The notes: generated by a model not told the origin, from the sequence alone. Positions 36,143 through 46,750 are shown, numbered from the stretch's first letter. The stretch is 64,000 nucleotides of DNA from Flavobacterium sp. (GCA_016787805.1 JAEUTY010000001.1:172702-236701), one strand, 5' to 3'. Made by a program: numbers and translations.

Positions 36143-38155
36143 ATGCTTGGTTTTAAACAAATTAGATACTGGTTGGTGCTGCTTTTTTTTCTGAGCTTTA
36201 ATCCTGTGTTTTCGCAACAAAATAGTACAGTTGATAGTTTGTTAGCATTGGTTAAAAGATATGATTCAACTGAAAAAAATAAAAATACCATTAAAGATTC
36301 AATTAAAGTTAATCTCCTCAACAAAATAGCTCACGAACAAATGGTATTTGATATAGAGGAAGCATTACGCATTCAAAAAGAAGCAAATCAGTTGTCCACA
36401 AAAATTAATTACCCACTCGGATTAATAAAAGGATACAATAACTTAGCCAAGATTTTTTTAGATAAAAGCGATTTTTATCAATCAATCAATTCGGCTAATT
36501 CTGCGCTGAAAATAAACAATCAAAAAATTTCATTACCCGATTTTTATTTGTCCAATTTGATAAAAGGACAAAATTATTTGTTTTTAAACAATTTTCCAGA
36601 GTCATCAAAGTACCTTACTGTTGCATTAAAAGTTGCTGAACAACTCAATGATCCAATAAAAAAGGCAAAAGTATACAACAACATTGGTATCATTTACAAC
36701 AAACAAAGAAGAGTTGCTGAAGAGTTGAAAAATTATAACAAGGCTTTACTTAGCATAAAAAACACACAGTCGAAAGCAGCAGCAAAACTCAGAAATGTCA
36801 TTTATTCAAATATTGGTCTTATTTACATCGAACAGAAACAGTACGACAAAGCTTTAGCTATTTTCCAAAAATGCCTTGAATTTGAAAAAAAATCCCACAA
36901 TAAAGCCAATTTAGCGATGTCTGCTAGAAGTTTGAGTAAAGTATATTTTAAGAAAAAGGAATATAAAAAAGCAATTGAATATGCTGAAAATGCGCTAACT
37001 ATTTTTAAAGAAATAGGGAATAAATCAGGTGAAGCAGATATGTATCGTGAAATCGGTGCAATCTATCTAGCAACGAATCAAAACAATAGTGCCTTAGAAT
37101 ATACTCAAAAAGGATTGAAGATTTCGACACAAATTGGGGAACTAGAATCAATTAAATTTTGTTACGAAAATTTGGCCAAAATTCATTCGCAATTAAAAAA
37201 TTACCCTGAAGCCTACAAAAGCCAAGTGTTGTTCAAAAAAATGAGCGACTCCATGTTTAACAGTGAAGTCAACAATAAAGTAACTCAAATTCAAATGACG
37301 TATGAATTCGAAAAAAAGCAAAAACAGTTTCAACTTTTGCAAAAGGAAAAAGACGAAAAACTGCAAATCAAAGCCAAAAAGCAACAAAATCTTTTAATTG
37401 CGATTGTGCTGACATTGTTGTTTTTAAGCGTGATTACAATCGGAATTTATTCCAATTTAAAAGCATACAAAAAGCAAAAATTAATCGTTGAGCAGCAAAA
37501 AGAACAAATTCAAAAATCACTTACAGAAAAAGAAACATTGCTTCGCGAAATACATCATCGAGTAAAAAATAACCTTCAAATTATTTCAAGTTTACTCAAC
37601 ATGCAATCGGAAGATATTGAAGATCCAAAAGTGCTTTTATCGATACAAGAAGGGCAAAGTAGAGTACAAGCCATGAGTTTGATTCACCAAAATTTGTATC
37701 AATCGGAAAACATCGATAAAGTCAGCATTGAAAATTATTTTAAAGAGTTGACTAATTACCTTTCTGCCATGTATTTAGGGAATTCAAGCACTATAAAAGT
37801 GGAAATTGAAACCGCTAATATTCTGTTCGATTTTGATACTGCAATTCCGCTAGGATTGATTGTGAATGAATTGGTTTCAAATGCTTATAAACACGCTTTT
37901 ATAAAACAAAAAGAAGGTATAATTTTAATCAAAATTACAACTGAAAACCAATTGGATTACCGATTGATAGTGAGTAATGATGGTGAACCATTGCCTGCCG
38001 ATTTTGATATCCATAAATCGAAGTCGCTAGGAATAAAACTGGTTACTATTTTAAGCAAACAATTGCGAGGTAGTTTTTCGCATTTGATTGATGAAAAACA
38101 AACCACATTTGAGGTGCTATTTAGAGATGTAAAAAAATATACAACAAAGAATTAA
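36143..38155 (+). CDS. TPR-containing sensor histidine kinase (HisKA_2 type)
   Basis: 670 residues. Signal peptide 1-25, then TPR repeats (about 75-360) on the periplasmic side, a coiled coil, one membrane helix (about 415-435), a second coil, and the HisKA_2 box [14 protein letters not shown] (phospho-acceptor His471 or His472). The HATPase has N box [14 protein letters not shown] (about 570) and SLGIKLV. The signal is unknown; TPR kinases of this kind in Bacteroidota often sense envelope state. It is followed 10 nt later by a LytTR regulator gene. It lies directly after the adhesin terminator, so it may or may not belong to the collar locus. Confidence 0.93.
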   Translation: MLGFKQIRYWLVLLFFLSFNPVFSQQNSTVDSLLALVKRYDSTEKNKNTIKDSIKVNLLNKIAHEQMVFDIEEALRIQKEANQLSTKINYPLGLIKGYNNLAKIFLDKSDFYQSINSANSALKINNQKISLPDFYLSNLIKGQNYLFLNNFPESSKYLTVALKVAEQLNDPIKKAKVYNNIGIIYNKQRRVAEELKNYNKALLSIKNTQSKAAAKLRNVIYSNIGLIYIEQKQYDKALAIFQKCLEFEKKSHNKANLAMSARSLSKVYFKKKEYKKAIEYAENALTIFKEIGNKSGEADMYREIGAIYLATNQNNSALEYTQKGLKISTQIGELESIKFCYENLAKIHSQLKNYPEAYKSQVLFKKMSDSMFNSEVNNKVTQIQMTYEFEKKQKQFQLLQKEKDEKLQIKAKKQQNLLIAIVLTLLFLSVITIGIYSNLKAYKKQKLIVEQQKEQIQKSLTEKETLLREIHHRVKNNLQIISSLLNMQSEDIEDPKVLLSIQEGQSRVQAMSLIHQNLYQSENIDKVSIENYFKELTNYLSAMYLGNSSTIKVEIETANILFDFDTAIPLGLIVNELVSNAYKHAFIKQKEGIILIKITTENQLDYRLIVSNDGEPLPADFDIHKSKSLGIKLVTILSKQLRGSFSHLIDEKQTTFEVLFRDVKKYTTKN

Positions 38156-38165
38156 TTCATAGAAA

Positions 38166-38891
38166 ATGGTAAAGATTTTAATTGTAGAAGATGAACTAAT
38201 CATCGCAGAAGATGTAAAAAACATGTTGATTCATATGGAATATGATGTAATTGATGTTGCAATGGATTATGATGAAGCAATCACTATTTTGGAGGATAAA
38301 AAACCCGATTTAATCTTGCTCGATGTAAACTTGAATTCTCATAAAGACGGAATTGATTTGGCCGAACTCATCAATGAGAAATACAAAATTCCTTTTATTT
38401 TTACCACATCGTATTCGGATAGTTTGACGTTGAATCGTGCCAAAAACACACATCCAATCAATTATTTGGTGAAACCATTTAAAAAGGAACAACTTTTTTC
38501 AACCATTGAAATGGCTTTGTACAGTTTGAGTCAAGAAAATGGTGCGACTACTTCTGCCGAAAATGATGCTCTAATCATCAAAGATGCTTTGTTTATTAAA
38601 GACAAGTTCAAATACACCAAGCTCAACATCAGTGATATTCTTTGGATCAAATCCGATGGGAATTACCTTGAAATTCAGACTACTAAAAAAGAAGAGCTAA
38701 TCCGCGCTACGTTAACAAATTTTATTGAACGGTTGAATAGCGATTTGTTTTTTAGAACGCATAAATCCTACATTGTAAACCTCGATTATTTGTCGAAAAT
38801 AGAAACTAATTATGTTACAATTGCGGCTAGTAAAATCCCAATTACCAAGAACTATTACGATGAATTAGTCAAGAAATTGAACGTTGTTTAA
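38166..38891 (+). CDS. LytTR-type response regulator
   Basis: 241 residues. The receiver has VEDE (7-10), phospho-acceptor Asp53 in LLDVNLN, and Lys in LVKPFKKEQ. The C-terminal LytTR DNA-binding domain (about 140-241) shows ILWIKSDGNYLEI and FFRTHKSYIVNLDYL. It is the partner of the TPR kinase upstream. Target sites cannot be assigned here. Confidence 0.95.
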   Translation: MVKILIVEDELIIAEDVKNMLIHMEYDVIDVAMDYDEAITILEDKKPDLILLDVNLNSHKDGIDLAELINEKYKIPFIFTTSYSDSLTLNRAKNTHPINYLVKPFKKEQLFSTIEMALYSLSQENGATTSAENDALIIKDALFIKDKFKYTKLNISDILWIKSDGNYLEIQTTKKEELIRATLTNFIERLNSDLFFRTHKSYIVNLDYLSKIETNYVTIAASKIPITKNYYDELVKKLNVV

Positions 38892-39026
38892 ACTATTTAT
38901 TTTGCTCAAATCACAAACAGAACCTGTTTCGTACCAACTACAAGGCATTTGGTAACATTTATTTGTTTTTCTCACAAAAAAGCAGTCCATTTATAGTAGT
39001 TTTATGTCGAACTAAAACAAAATAAG

Positions 39027-39161
39027 ATGGAAATGATAAGTCTTTTGCGAGATGCTAAACACAAGAAACTACTCACTTTAGTTCAGTTGATAGGTCTAGT
39101 GAGCTTAGTGATTTCGGTAGTTTTTTATTTTTATTTAGTGTTAAATTTTGTTTTTATCTGA
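39027..39161 (+). CDS. Small single-span membrane protein, 44 residues
   Basis: A 44-codon frame with a charged N-terminus (MEMISLLRDAKHKK) and one or two tightly spaced membrane segments (about 15-44, LLTLVQLIGLVSLVISVVFYFY). Family not recognised. Its stop shares one base with the ATG of the next frame (TGATG), which suggests coupling. A loose TAGTTTTA box lies about 30 nt upstream. Confidence 0.45.
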   Translation: MEMISLLRDAKHKKLLTLVQLIGLVSLVISVVFYFYLVLNFVFI

Positions 39162-39466
39162 TGCTAACTCAACATTCGTTGGCAAAAAATACCATCGGAA
39201 ATGCTTTTTTAGGTTTTCTAATGATAGTGTTGCTTACCAATAGTCAACATCACACAGTTTTGTTGATTATACTGAATGTTTTGGCTGCATATTTTATTTC
39301 AAGAGCCATTAGCTCAAAAACAATTTTGAAGGCCAATCATAGATTTCGAATTTTTAGTTTTAAGTTAGATAGGTTTTGTTTTACGAAAATGGTTGGGGAT
39401 CATTTTCACAAAGAAAAACCACCAAAATTTTGGTGGTTTTTCCTATTGTATTTAGTGTTGTTGTAA
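39161..39466 (+). CDS. Small hydrophobic protein overlapping a terminator palindrome; reading uncertain
   Basis: 101 residues. The N-terminal half (about 10-50, GNAFLGFLMIVLLTN and HTVLLIILNVLAAYFI) has two membrane helices. The second half (from ILKANHRF) is basic and of poor quality, and it runs straight through the perfect palindrome at 39414-39441. If transcription stops there, the message has no stop codon. Possible explanations: a frameshift near 39340 that removed the natural stop, or read-through of the terminator. The first about 60 residues are the believable part. Confidence 0.4.
   Translation: MLTQHSLAKNTIGNAFLGFLMIVLLTNSQHHTVLLIILNVLAAYFISRAISSKTILKANHRFRIFSFKLDRFCFTKMVGDHFHKEKPPKFWWFFLLYLVLL
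39414..39441. terminator. Bidirectional terminator, perfect 28-nt palindrome
   Basis: AAAAACCACCAAAA / TTTTGGTGGTTTTT with no mismatch. It lies 30 nt beyond the stop of the minus-strand dipeptidyl peptidase gene and can also end the small-protein transcript from the left. Confidence 0.88.
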
Positions 39467-39471
39467 TACTA

Positions 39472-41604
39472 CTATTTGTTATTATCAATGACGTAATTCA
39501 GTACTTTTTCCATCAAATGAACTCGGTCCTTTCCAATCACATTGTGCTTGTGCATTGGATATGGAAAGAAGTCTACCTGTTTTCCAGTTTCCACAAATTT
39601 TTTCACTAAAGCCAAATTGTGTTGCATGACAACCACATCATCGCTAGTACCGTGAATTAGCAATAATTTTCCTTTTAAATCTTTAGCATAATTCATCACA
39701 CAGGCTTCGTCAAAACCTTTTTGGTTTTCGGCAGGAGTGTCCATATAACGCTCGCCATACATTACTTCATACCATTTCCAATCAGTCACTGGTCCGCCAG
39801 CTACACCAACTTTAAAAGTATCGGGTTTTCTCAACATTAATGAAGTGGTCATAAATCCGCCGTAACTCCAACCATGAACTGCCAAACGATTTCCGTCAAC
39901 ATAAGGCAATGATTTTAAGTATTTTACACCTTTTAATTGATCGTCCATTTCATTAACACCTAAGCGTCCGTGAATTACACTTTCAAAAGCCACTCCACGA
40001 TTATCAGAACCACGATTGTCAACGGTAAATACCAAATAACCTTGTTCGGCCATCCAATACATCCACAAATTGGCGCCATCCAAATACGAATTGCTAATCA
40101 TTTGTGCGTGTGGACCACCATAAACATAAACTAAAACTGGGTATTTTTTATTCGGGTCAAAATTACTAGGTTTGATTAAACGCGTGTACAAATCAGTTGT
40201 TCCATCGGCTGATTTTATCGTTTTGATTTCAGAAGTACCGATCTGGTAACCTTCGTATTTGTTTTTGCTTTCTAATAAAGTAGTTGCTTTTAATTTTTTA
40301 TCGTACAACAACGATTTTGAAGGAGTAGAGTGGTTAGAGTATTCATCAAAAAACCAATTTCCATCAGAAGAAACAGCAACATTATGAACACCTTCATCTT
40401 TGGTAATCAACGTTTGTTTTCCTTTTAAATCCACTTTGTAAACTAGCATATTGGTTGGATTTGGACCAGTAGCTTTGAAATAAATCTCAGTTCCAGCAGG
40501 GTTGGCTCCAATGATTTCGCGAGCTGGGAATTTGTTCACTGTCAATTGTTTGATTAATTTACCATCAATAGAATAGTAGTATAGGTTATTGAAACCGTCT
40601 TTTTCACTAATCCAAACAAAATTAGTTGAAGTTGCGTTAGGAAAAAATGCTGGATGTTCAGGTTCTACCCATTTCGTGCTTTTTTCATTTAAAATAGTAC
40701 GCACAAACGCACCCGAATTGACTTCGTATACATTCAAATGCATATCATTTTGACCACGATTCAATTCGGCGATAATCACAAATTTTTCATCAGGAGTAAA
40801 AGCCAAATTCGTTACGTAATCTTCAGGATTGTTTTTAGGTGTAATAAAAACCGTTTTTTTCGTAGCCAAATTATAAATGCCAACACGTGGTTTTTCCGAT
40901 TTTTGACCAATCATTGGATATTTGATATTCACCAATTTACCTGGCGTTTCATTGATATCCAACAAAGGATAATCCGCTACATCCGTCTCGTCTTTTTGGT
41001 AAAATGCCAAATAAGTCGATTTTGGCGACCAGAAAATTCCACCATCAATTCCGAATTCATTGCGTGAAATGGTTTGACCCGAAACAATGTTTTTATCTGA
41101 ATTGGAAGTAACAGTAATTTTTTCTTTGTTTTTATTGAAGAAGTACAAATTGTTTCCTTCGGTAAAAGCCATATTTTCTTTCGCTGAATCAAAAGTATGA
41201 TTTTCGGCAGTTTCAGTACTTTCTTGTAATAAAGCTCCTGATTTTGTTGTGATGTTATAACGATAAGATTTTCCGCCATCATTGATCAAAAGTGTCGTAG
41301 CATCAATCCATTCTGTACCAAAGAAATGTTTCAATTGTGTTCCTAAAGCCGAATTAATATCAGAAAGTGTAACCAATTCTTTAGTCGTTTTATCGGTTGT
41401 GGAGGCCGAAACCATTTTGGTCCAAGCATCAGTATAATAAACATACTTATTGCTGCTTGGAATCCATTGAAAACCCGTAAGTCGATCGGCACCAAATTTT
41501 CGTCCTTGTTGTAAAACGCCGTCTTCTAAGGTGATTTTTTTCAACTGCGCTTGCGTTGAAATTGCTATAAATAAGCCTAAAAAAAGTATGATTTTTTTGT
41601 TCAT
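39472..41604 (-). CDS. Dipeptidyl peptidase IV-type serine peptidase (S9B)
   Basis: 710 residues. Signal peptide 1-20. The N-terminal beta-propeller (about 30-460, DPP4 N domain) is followed by an alpha/beta-hydrolase domain with nucleophile Ser580 in HGWSYGGF. The catalytic Asp is in HGTSDDVV and the His in the PMHKHNV stretch. It cleaves Xaa-Pro or Xaa-Ala dipeptides from peptide N-termini in the periplasm. The conserved RGSDNRG and VYGGPHAQ stretches support S9B. Single gene with a terminator on its 3' side. Confidence 0.95.
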   Translation of the reverse strand: MNKKIILFLGLFIAISTQAQLKKITLEDGVLQQGRKFGADRLTGFQWIPSSNKYVYYTDAWTKMVSASTTDKTTKELVTLSDINSALGTQLKHFFGTEWIDATTLLINDGGKSYRYNITTKSGALLQESTETAENHTFDSAKENMAFTEGNNLYFFNKNKEKITVTSNSDKNIVSGQTISRNEFGIDGGIFWSPKSTYLAFYQKDETDVADYPLLDINETPGKLVNIKYPMIGQKSEKPRVGIYNLATKKTVFITPKNNPEDYVTNLAFTPDEKFVIIAELNRGQNDMHLNVYEVNSGAFVRTILNEKSTKWVEPEHPAFFPNATSTNFVWISEKDGFNNLYYYSIDGKLIKQLTVNKFPAREIIGANPAGTEIYFKATGPNPTNMLVYKVDLKGKQTLITKDEGVHNVAVSSDGNWFFDEYSNHSTPSKSLLYDKKLKATTLLESKNKYEGYQIGTSEIKTIKSADGTTDLYTRLIKPSNFDPNKKYPVLVYVYGGPHAQMISNSYLDGANLWMYWMAEQGYLVFTVDNRGSDNRGVAFESVIHGRLGVNEMDDQLKGVKYLKSLPYVDGNRLAVHGWSYGGFMTTSLMLRKPDTFKVGVAGGPVTDWKWYEVMYGERYMDTPAENQKGFDEACVMNYAKDLKGKLLLIHGTSDDVVVMQHNLALVKKFVETGKQVDFFPYPMHKHNVIGKDRVHLMEKVLNYVIDNNK

Positions 41605-41635
41605 AATTGAAATGAGTTTGTGGTTGTAAATGTAT

Positions 41636-41674
41636 AAAAAAAAGACACTATTCCGTTAGTGTTGAAATAGTGTC
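41636..41674 (-). terminator. Terminator after the U32 gene
   Basis: GACACTATT / AATAGTGTC, 9 bp with a 13-nt loop, followed on the minus strand by eight T. Confidence 0.88.
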
Positions 41675-41725
41675 GTTTGTTACAGTTTTAGTAAAAGTTA
41701 TCGTTTTTAATCTATAGTCTAAAAA

Positions 41726-43588
41726 CTAATCTTCCTCAATTTCAAATTCTGCATCTTTTTCCCATATTTCCATTTCACAAGGTTTGCAATTGAATTTGAG
41801 TTTGTATTCCAATTCGCCTTGCTTCAAAACCAACGGTTCTTTCAACTTAGTTTCCATTGTGTCTCTGTGGTATTTCGGACATTTTTCCAATTCGTATTTG
41901 ATACAATATTTGGTTGTCATGACACGCGATTTCCCCGGATCCCATTGCAATTCAAATGCTTTTTCGATTTCAGTTACACCGTGTCTTTCGTAGAATTTTC
42001 GCGCTGTTTTATTCGCAACATTGTACATAAAATCCAATTTGGTTTCCGGATACGGATGCGACGTTTTTACAATTTGATGTTCTTCGCGATGGTAATTGGC
42101 CAAGCGAATTTCAGACAATTGCTCGTAAACCGTTCTTCTCATTTCATTGATTTTGGAAATAGGAAGAAACCAATTTTGAGAGAATTCAATTGTAATTGCA
42201 TCAGCAGTATAAGGCGTAAAACCTGTTTTGGCCAAATTAATTTTGAAGTTTTCTTCAATCGATTCGTTGTTTTTGGTGAGTTCTTTAGGATGAACTAGTG
42301 TTACTTTACTTACATTTCCATCTTCATCAGTAGCCGTTAATTCAAAACCATTTTCGTTTTCCGAAAGGAGTAAAGCAGTGCTAATTTTACGAACAGCACT
42401 GTCTTCGCGTTCTACAATTTTGATAAAAGCCGCATCGTTATTTCGGTAAATGAAAGTGCCTTCTTTGATTTCTTTTAAAACATTAGGATACACAAAACCA
42501 TTTTCGGCGCGGTTGACATAAATGCCATCGGCTTCGTTGTTTTCGTTAATATAACACAATCCGTCGCCGTTGTTCAACAGTTCGCCGTTTTCAATTTGGT
42601 ACGAATTACCAACCGTTTTTATCAATTTTCCAATGTATTGTCCTTTTGATTTTGGGCTTTCCCACGAGCCAATTGATTGGTGGCGTTCGTTGACAAAATA
42701 ATCCGTATAACCACGATTGAAAGTTCGACTCAAAGAGGATTCAAATGTATACGTACATTTTCCAGAAGAGGCTTTGGTATATTTATCGCCGTTTTCTGCT
42801 AAAAAAGCATCTAATTTTTGACGTAAAAAAGAGACATTGTTTTTTACATAAACGATGTCTTTCAAACGGCCTTCTATTTTAAATGAACAAATTCCAGCTT
42901 CAATCAAATTCGGAATTTGATCGGTCACATCAAAATCTTTAATAGAAAGTAAATGACTATTTTTGATTAAAGTATCGCCGTGACCATCGATTAAATTGTA
43001 TGGTAAACGGCAATTTTGCGCACACGAACCTCGATTGGCCGAACGTTCACCATTGGCCACACTCATATAGCAATTACCACTAAAAGAAACACACAACGCT
43101 CCTGTCACAAAAAATTCCAATTCAACATCAGTAGCTTCATGAATTTCGCGTATTTGATGTAAATTCAACTCACGAGCCAAAACAACACGTTTGATTCCGG
43201 CATCAGCCAAAAATTTGATTTTATCTGCATCGCGATTGTTGGCTTGCGTACTGGCGTGTAGCACAATTGGAGGCAACTCCATTTCCATAATTGCCATGTC
43301 TTGAATGATGAGCGCATCAACACCAATATGGTACAATTCCCAAATCAATTGACGACAAGTTTCCAATTCGTTATCGTACAAAATAGTGTTAATCACCACA
43401 AAAACTTGAGCATTATACAAGTGTGCATATTTTACTAAAGCTTCCACGTCTTCCACCGAATTGTGAGCATTAGAACGCGCTCCGAATTGAGGAGCTCCAA
43501 TATAAACTGCATCTGCGCCTGCGTTGATAGCAGCCATTCCGTGAATTAAATCTTTGGCTGGTGCGAGTATTTCAATTTTCTTTTTCAT
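41726..43588 (-). CDS. U32 peptidase-family protein (RlhA/YdcP-like)
   Basis: 620 residues. The N-terminus KKIEILAPAKDLIHGMAAINAGADAVY is the U32 TIM-barrel start. Cys166, Cys173, Cys189 and Cys193 (GALCVSFSGNC and GSCAQNCR) match the four-cysteine set that holds a 4Fe-4S cluster in U32 members of the RNA- and ubiquinone-hydroxylating groups. A further Cys-rich C-terminal part (CIKYELEKCPKYH; CKPCEMEIWE) is typical of the long YdcP/RlhA-like branch. The likely role is hydroxylation of a 23S rRNA cytidine or a tRNA base, not proteolysis. The family assignment is firm but the exact substrate is not. Confidence 0.85.
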   Translation of the reverse strand: MKKKIEILAPAKDLIHGMAAINAGADAVYIGAPQFGARSNAHNSVEDVEALVKYAHLYNAQVFVVINTILYDNELETCRQLIWELYHIGVDALIIQDMAIMEMELPPIVLHASTQANNRDADKIKFLADAGIKRVVLARELNLHQIREIHEATDVELEFFVTGALCVSFSGNCYMSVANGERSANRGSCAQNCRLPYNLIDGHGDTLIKNSHLLSIKDFDVTDQIPNLIEAGICSFKIEGRLKDIVYVKNNVSFLRQKLDAFLAENGDKYTKASSGKCTYTFESSLSRTFNRGYTDYFVNERHQSIGSWESPKSKGQYIGKLIKTVGNSYQIENGELLNNGDGLCYINENNEADGIYVNRAENGFVYPNVLKEIKEGTFIYRNNDAAFIKIVEREDSAVRKISTALLLSENENGFELTATDEDGNVSKVTLVHPKELTKNNESIEENFKINLAKTGFTPYTADAITIEFSQNWFLPISKINEMRRTVYEQLSEIRLANYHREEHQIVKTSHPYPETKLDFMYNVANKTARKFYERHGVTEIEKAFELQWDPGKSRVMTTKYCIKYELEKCPKYHRDTMETKLKEPLVLKQGELEYKLKFNCKPCEMEIWEKDAEFEIEED

Positions 43589-43730
43589 TAATAGTTTTCC
43601 TTAAAAAAGTCTGCAAAGTTCTTATTTTTATTGGAGTTTTCTAAATTAAATTATTTTTTTGATTAAAATTAAATGATTTACCTAATGAGATATTATTTTG
43701 AGGGTTTGAAATTGGATTTATTTGAATAAT

Positions 43731-43765
43731 TAAAAAAATCCCAAAAGCCATAAGGAATTTGGGAT
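43731..43765 (-). terminator. Terminator after cphA
   Basis: ATCCCAAA / TTTGGGAT stem with a 12-nt loop, followed on the minus strand by a run of seven T. Confidence 0.85.
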
Positions 43766-43790
43766 CTTAGTATTAAAAATTAATTATTAA

Positions 43791-46412
43791 TTATGCGTTT
43801 TCTTCTTGTTCTTTATCCAAATAGCTTTGAACAATCTCGATGGCATTGGTTACAACATCGCTCAGCGCAGTAATAAATGCTCCATCTTCAGCAGTACTGA
43901 TGGCGTGTTTGATGGCTTCTACTTCTTTTTTGATGATTTCAGTAGTGACAGTGCGACCTGATTCTTTTATCCCTTCCATTATGAGGTTGATGATTTCCTC
44001 TTCGGTACGCCCACGCAAATGTTTCTCTTGACGAATGATAATATGGTCAAACATTCGTGCAGCAATCGTTGCACATTCTTTGATGTCTTCGTCTCTACGA
44101 TCGCCAACGCCAGCTATAATACCGATTTTTTTGGTGGCTTCTACACTCGATAAAAACTCTTCAATTCCTTTATAACCAGCTGGATTGTGCGCAAAATCAA
44201 TCAGTACTTTGAATTTTTTGAACTCGAAAATGTTCATTCTACCAGGCGTTTGAGCGGCACTTGGAATGAACGTTTGCAATGATAAACTAATATCATCGGT
44301 TTTAAATCCTTGTAAATACGCAGCCAGTGTTGCTGCCAGTACGTTGGCAATCATAAATCGGGCTTTTCCACCCATGGTCAAAGGCACATGAGTAGCACGC
44401 TCCACACGGATTTTCCATTCGCCTTTTTTGATGGTGATGAATCCGTTTTCATACACGGCTACAATTTTACCTTCTTTGGCAAATTGCAATGCTTTCGGAT
44501 TGTTTTCATCCATTGAAAAATAGGCTACATTGCAACTTAATTCGTTGGCTATTTTCAAACATTGATCGTCTTCAGCATTTAAAATAGCCCAACCGTCTTT
44601 TTTAATGCTGCGAACTACTGTAGCTTTTACTCGCGCCAAGTCATCTAAAGTATGAATGTCGGACAAACCTAAATGATCTTCTTGAATGTTGGTAATGATA
44701 CCTATATCACAACGACTGAATCCCAAACCTGCGCGCAAAATTCCACCACGAGCGGTTTCCAAAACAGCAAATTCTACCGTTGGATCTTTCAAAATGTATT
44801 CAGCAGAAATTGGCCCAGTAGTATCACCTTTTTCCATCAAATGGTTTTGAACGTAAATTCCATCCGATGTAGTAAATCCAACGCGGTAACCGTTATTTTT
44901 TACAATGTGTGCAATCAAACGAGTGGTTGTAGTTTTTCCGTTAGTTCCTGTAACCGCAATAATCGGAATTCTACTAGGTTTTCCTGGTGGATACAACATA
45001 TCAATTACGGGAGCAGCAACGTTTCTTGGCAAACCTTCAGAAGGTGCTAAGTGCATACGGAATCCTGGTGCTGCGTTCACTTCCAAAATGCAACCGCCAT
45101 TTTCTTTTAACGGTTGTGTTAGGTTTTCTGCCATAATGTCTACACCACAAATGTCTAAGCCAATCACACGTGAAATGCGTTCACACAAGAAAATATTTTC
45201 TGGATGCATCATGTCCGTTACGTCAATCGAAGTTCCACCTGTACTTAAGTTGGCAGTCGATTTTAAATAAACAACTTCGTCTTTTCTGGGTACAGTTTCA
45301 AGCGTGTAACCCAATTTGTCTAACAAATCTTGTGTATCTCTATCGACATCAATTTCTGTCAACACATTTTCGTGTCCGTAACCTCTGCGTGGATCTTTAT
45401 TGGTCTCGTCTATCAATTGTTGTATGGTTTGTCTGCCATCGCCTTTGACGTGTGCAGGTTCTCTTTTGGCTGCAGCGACTAATTTATTATCTATGATTAA
45501 TACACGGAAATCGTAACCTGTAATGAACTTTTCAACGATTACTCTTCGACTGTATTTTTTGGCGTATTCCAATCCCGCTTTGGCATCTTCCATGTTTTTC
45601 ACATTGATAGAAGCGCCTTTTCCGTGGTTTCCATCCAAAGGTTTGATAACGATTGGGAAACCTATTTTTTTGATTACATTTTCTAAATCTTCTTCATCTA
45701 CACAAATGCCACCGCTTGCTACTGGAATCGAAGCCATGTCAAGCATGCGTTTGGTTTCTTCTTTGTTACAAGCAATATCAACTGCGATGTTACTCGTTTT
45801 ACAAGTAATGGTAGCTTGAAAACGCATTTGATTTACGCCGTAACCTAATTGTACTAGCGAATTGGTCCCGAGGCGAATCCAAGGAATGTCACGCGCTACG
45901 GCTTCTTCCACGATGCTTCCTGTTGAAGGCCCTAGACGAACTCGTTCGCGAATTTCACGCATTTTTTGAATATCCGCTTCTACATCATAATCCGTTCCAT
46001 CGATTAAGGCTTCGGCAATTCGTACTGAGGCTTCGGCGGCGTACATTCCGACGTTTTCTTCGGTGTAGCTGAAAACTACATTATATACACCAGGTGTTTT
46101 TGTTTCGCGGGTGCGACCAAAACCAGTTTCCATTCCAGCCAAGGTTTGAATTTCGAGTGCAATGTGTTCTATAACATGTCCCATCCAAGTACCACGTTCG
46201 ATGCGAGAGAAGAATCCGCCTCGCGTTCCTTCCGAACAACGATGTTCAATCATGGTAGGAAACATGGCTTCGATGCGTTCGCGAAAACCTTCAATTTTGT
46301 TGGTTGGACGTTCTTCCATGTCTTCGAGGTCGAGACGCATTTGGATTAATTTTTTTCTTTGTACACTCCAAATATTGGGTCCACGTAGCGCTTGAATTTT
46401 ATCTATTTTCAT
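43791..46412 (-). CDS. cphA: Cyanophycin synthetase
   Basis: 873 residues, full length. The N-terminal domain (about 1-220) is that of CphA1 (LRGPNIWS). The ATP-grasp domain (about 225-475, IVIKPLDGNHGKG, LEVNAAPGFRMHL) adds Asp. The Mur-ligase-like domain with P-loop GTNGKTTTTRL (about 487-497) adds Arg to the side chain. It makes the Asp-Arg storage polymer without a ribosome. Divergent from cphB and the isoaspartyl peptidase gene across 372 nt of repeat-rich DNA. It has an intrinsic terminator downstream. Confidence 0.96.
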   Translation of the reverse strand: MKIDKIQALRGPNIWSVQRKKLIQMRLDLEDMEERPTNKIEGFRERIEAMFPTMIEHRCSEGTRGGFFSRIERGTWMGHVIEHIALEIQTLAGMETGFGRTRETKTPGVYNVVFSYTEENVGMYAAEASVRIAEALIDGTDYDVEADIQKMREIRERVRLGPSTGSIVEEAVARDIPWIRLGTNSLVQLGYGVNQMRFQATITCKTSNIAVDIACNKEETKRMLDMASIPVASGGICVDEEDLENVIKKIGFPIVIKPLDGNHGKGASINVKNMEDAKAGLEYAKKYSRRVIVEKFITGYDFRVLIIDNKLVAAAKREPAHVKGDGRQTIQQLIDETNKDPRRGYGHENVLTEIDVDRDTQDLLDKLGYTLETVPRKDEVVYLKSTANLSTGGTSIDVTDMMHPENIFLCERISRVIGLDICGVDIMAENLTQPLKENGGCILEVNAAPGFRMHLAPSEGLPRNVAAPVIDMLYPPGKPSRIPIIAVTGTNGKTTTTRLIAHIVKNNGYRVGFTTSDGIYVQNHLMEKGDTTGPISAEYILKDPTVEFAVLETARGGILRAGLGFSRCDIGIITNIQEDHLGLSDIHTLDDLARVKATVVRSIKKDGWAILNAEDDQCLKIANELSCNVAYFSMDENNPKALQFAKEGKIVAVYENGFITIKKGEWKIRVERATHVPLTMGGKARFMIANVLAATLAAYLQGFKTDDISLSLQTFIPSAAQTPGRMNIFEFKKFKVLIDFAHNPAGYKGIEEFLSSVEATKKIGIIAGVGDRRDEDIKECATIAARMFDHIIIRQEKHLRGRTEEEIINLIMEGIKESGRTVTTEIIKKEVEAIKHAISTAEDGAFITALSDVVTNAIEIVQSYLDKEQEENA

Positions 46413-46552
46413 AGTAATAAGGAATTGTAATTTGTATTGTGGTAATGAATTTGTTAAAAATAAAAAATATTTGTTAGTATGGCGCTTTTTTTATGAGAAA
46501 AAGTTGGTTTTTTATTTGAATGGTTAAATATGTGTTGATTTTCAGTTTGTTA

Positions 46553-46695
46553 ATTTAGTCAATTAGTCAATTAGTCAATTCGTAAATAAGTCAATTGAGA
46601 GTTAATTTGTTGTTTGGTAGTTATCATTATTAAATTCCCACATTGTCTCATTGTCTCATTGTCAAATTATCGAATTATCGAATTGTCACATTGGT
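46553..46695. repeat. Low-complexity tract of AGTCAATT and CATTGTCT units
   Basis: About four iterations of AGTCAATT with TCAATT variants are followed, after about 40 nt, by three of CATTGTCT and two of AATTATCG. The later units (GAATTGTC, CGAATTATCG) partly complement the first. This is the longest of the intergenic tracts in this window and lies between the divergent cyanophycin genes. Confidence 0.65.
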
Positions 46696-46750
46696 AAAAT
46701 AATTGTTGAAAACTGCCGAATAAGTTTTGCTTCAAAAACCAAAAATTGAT

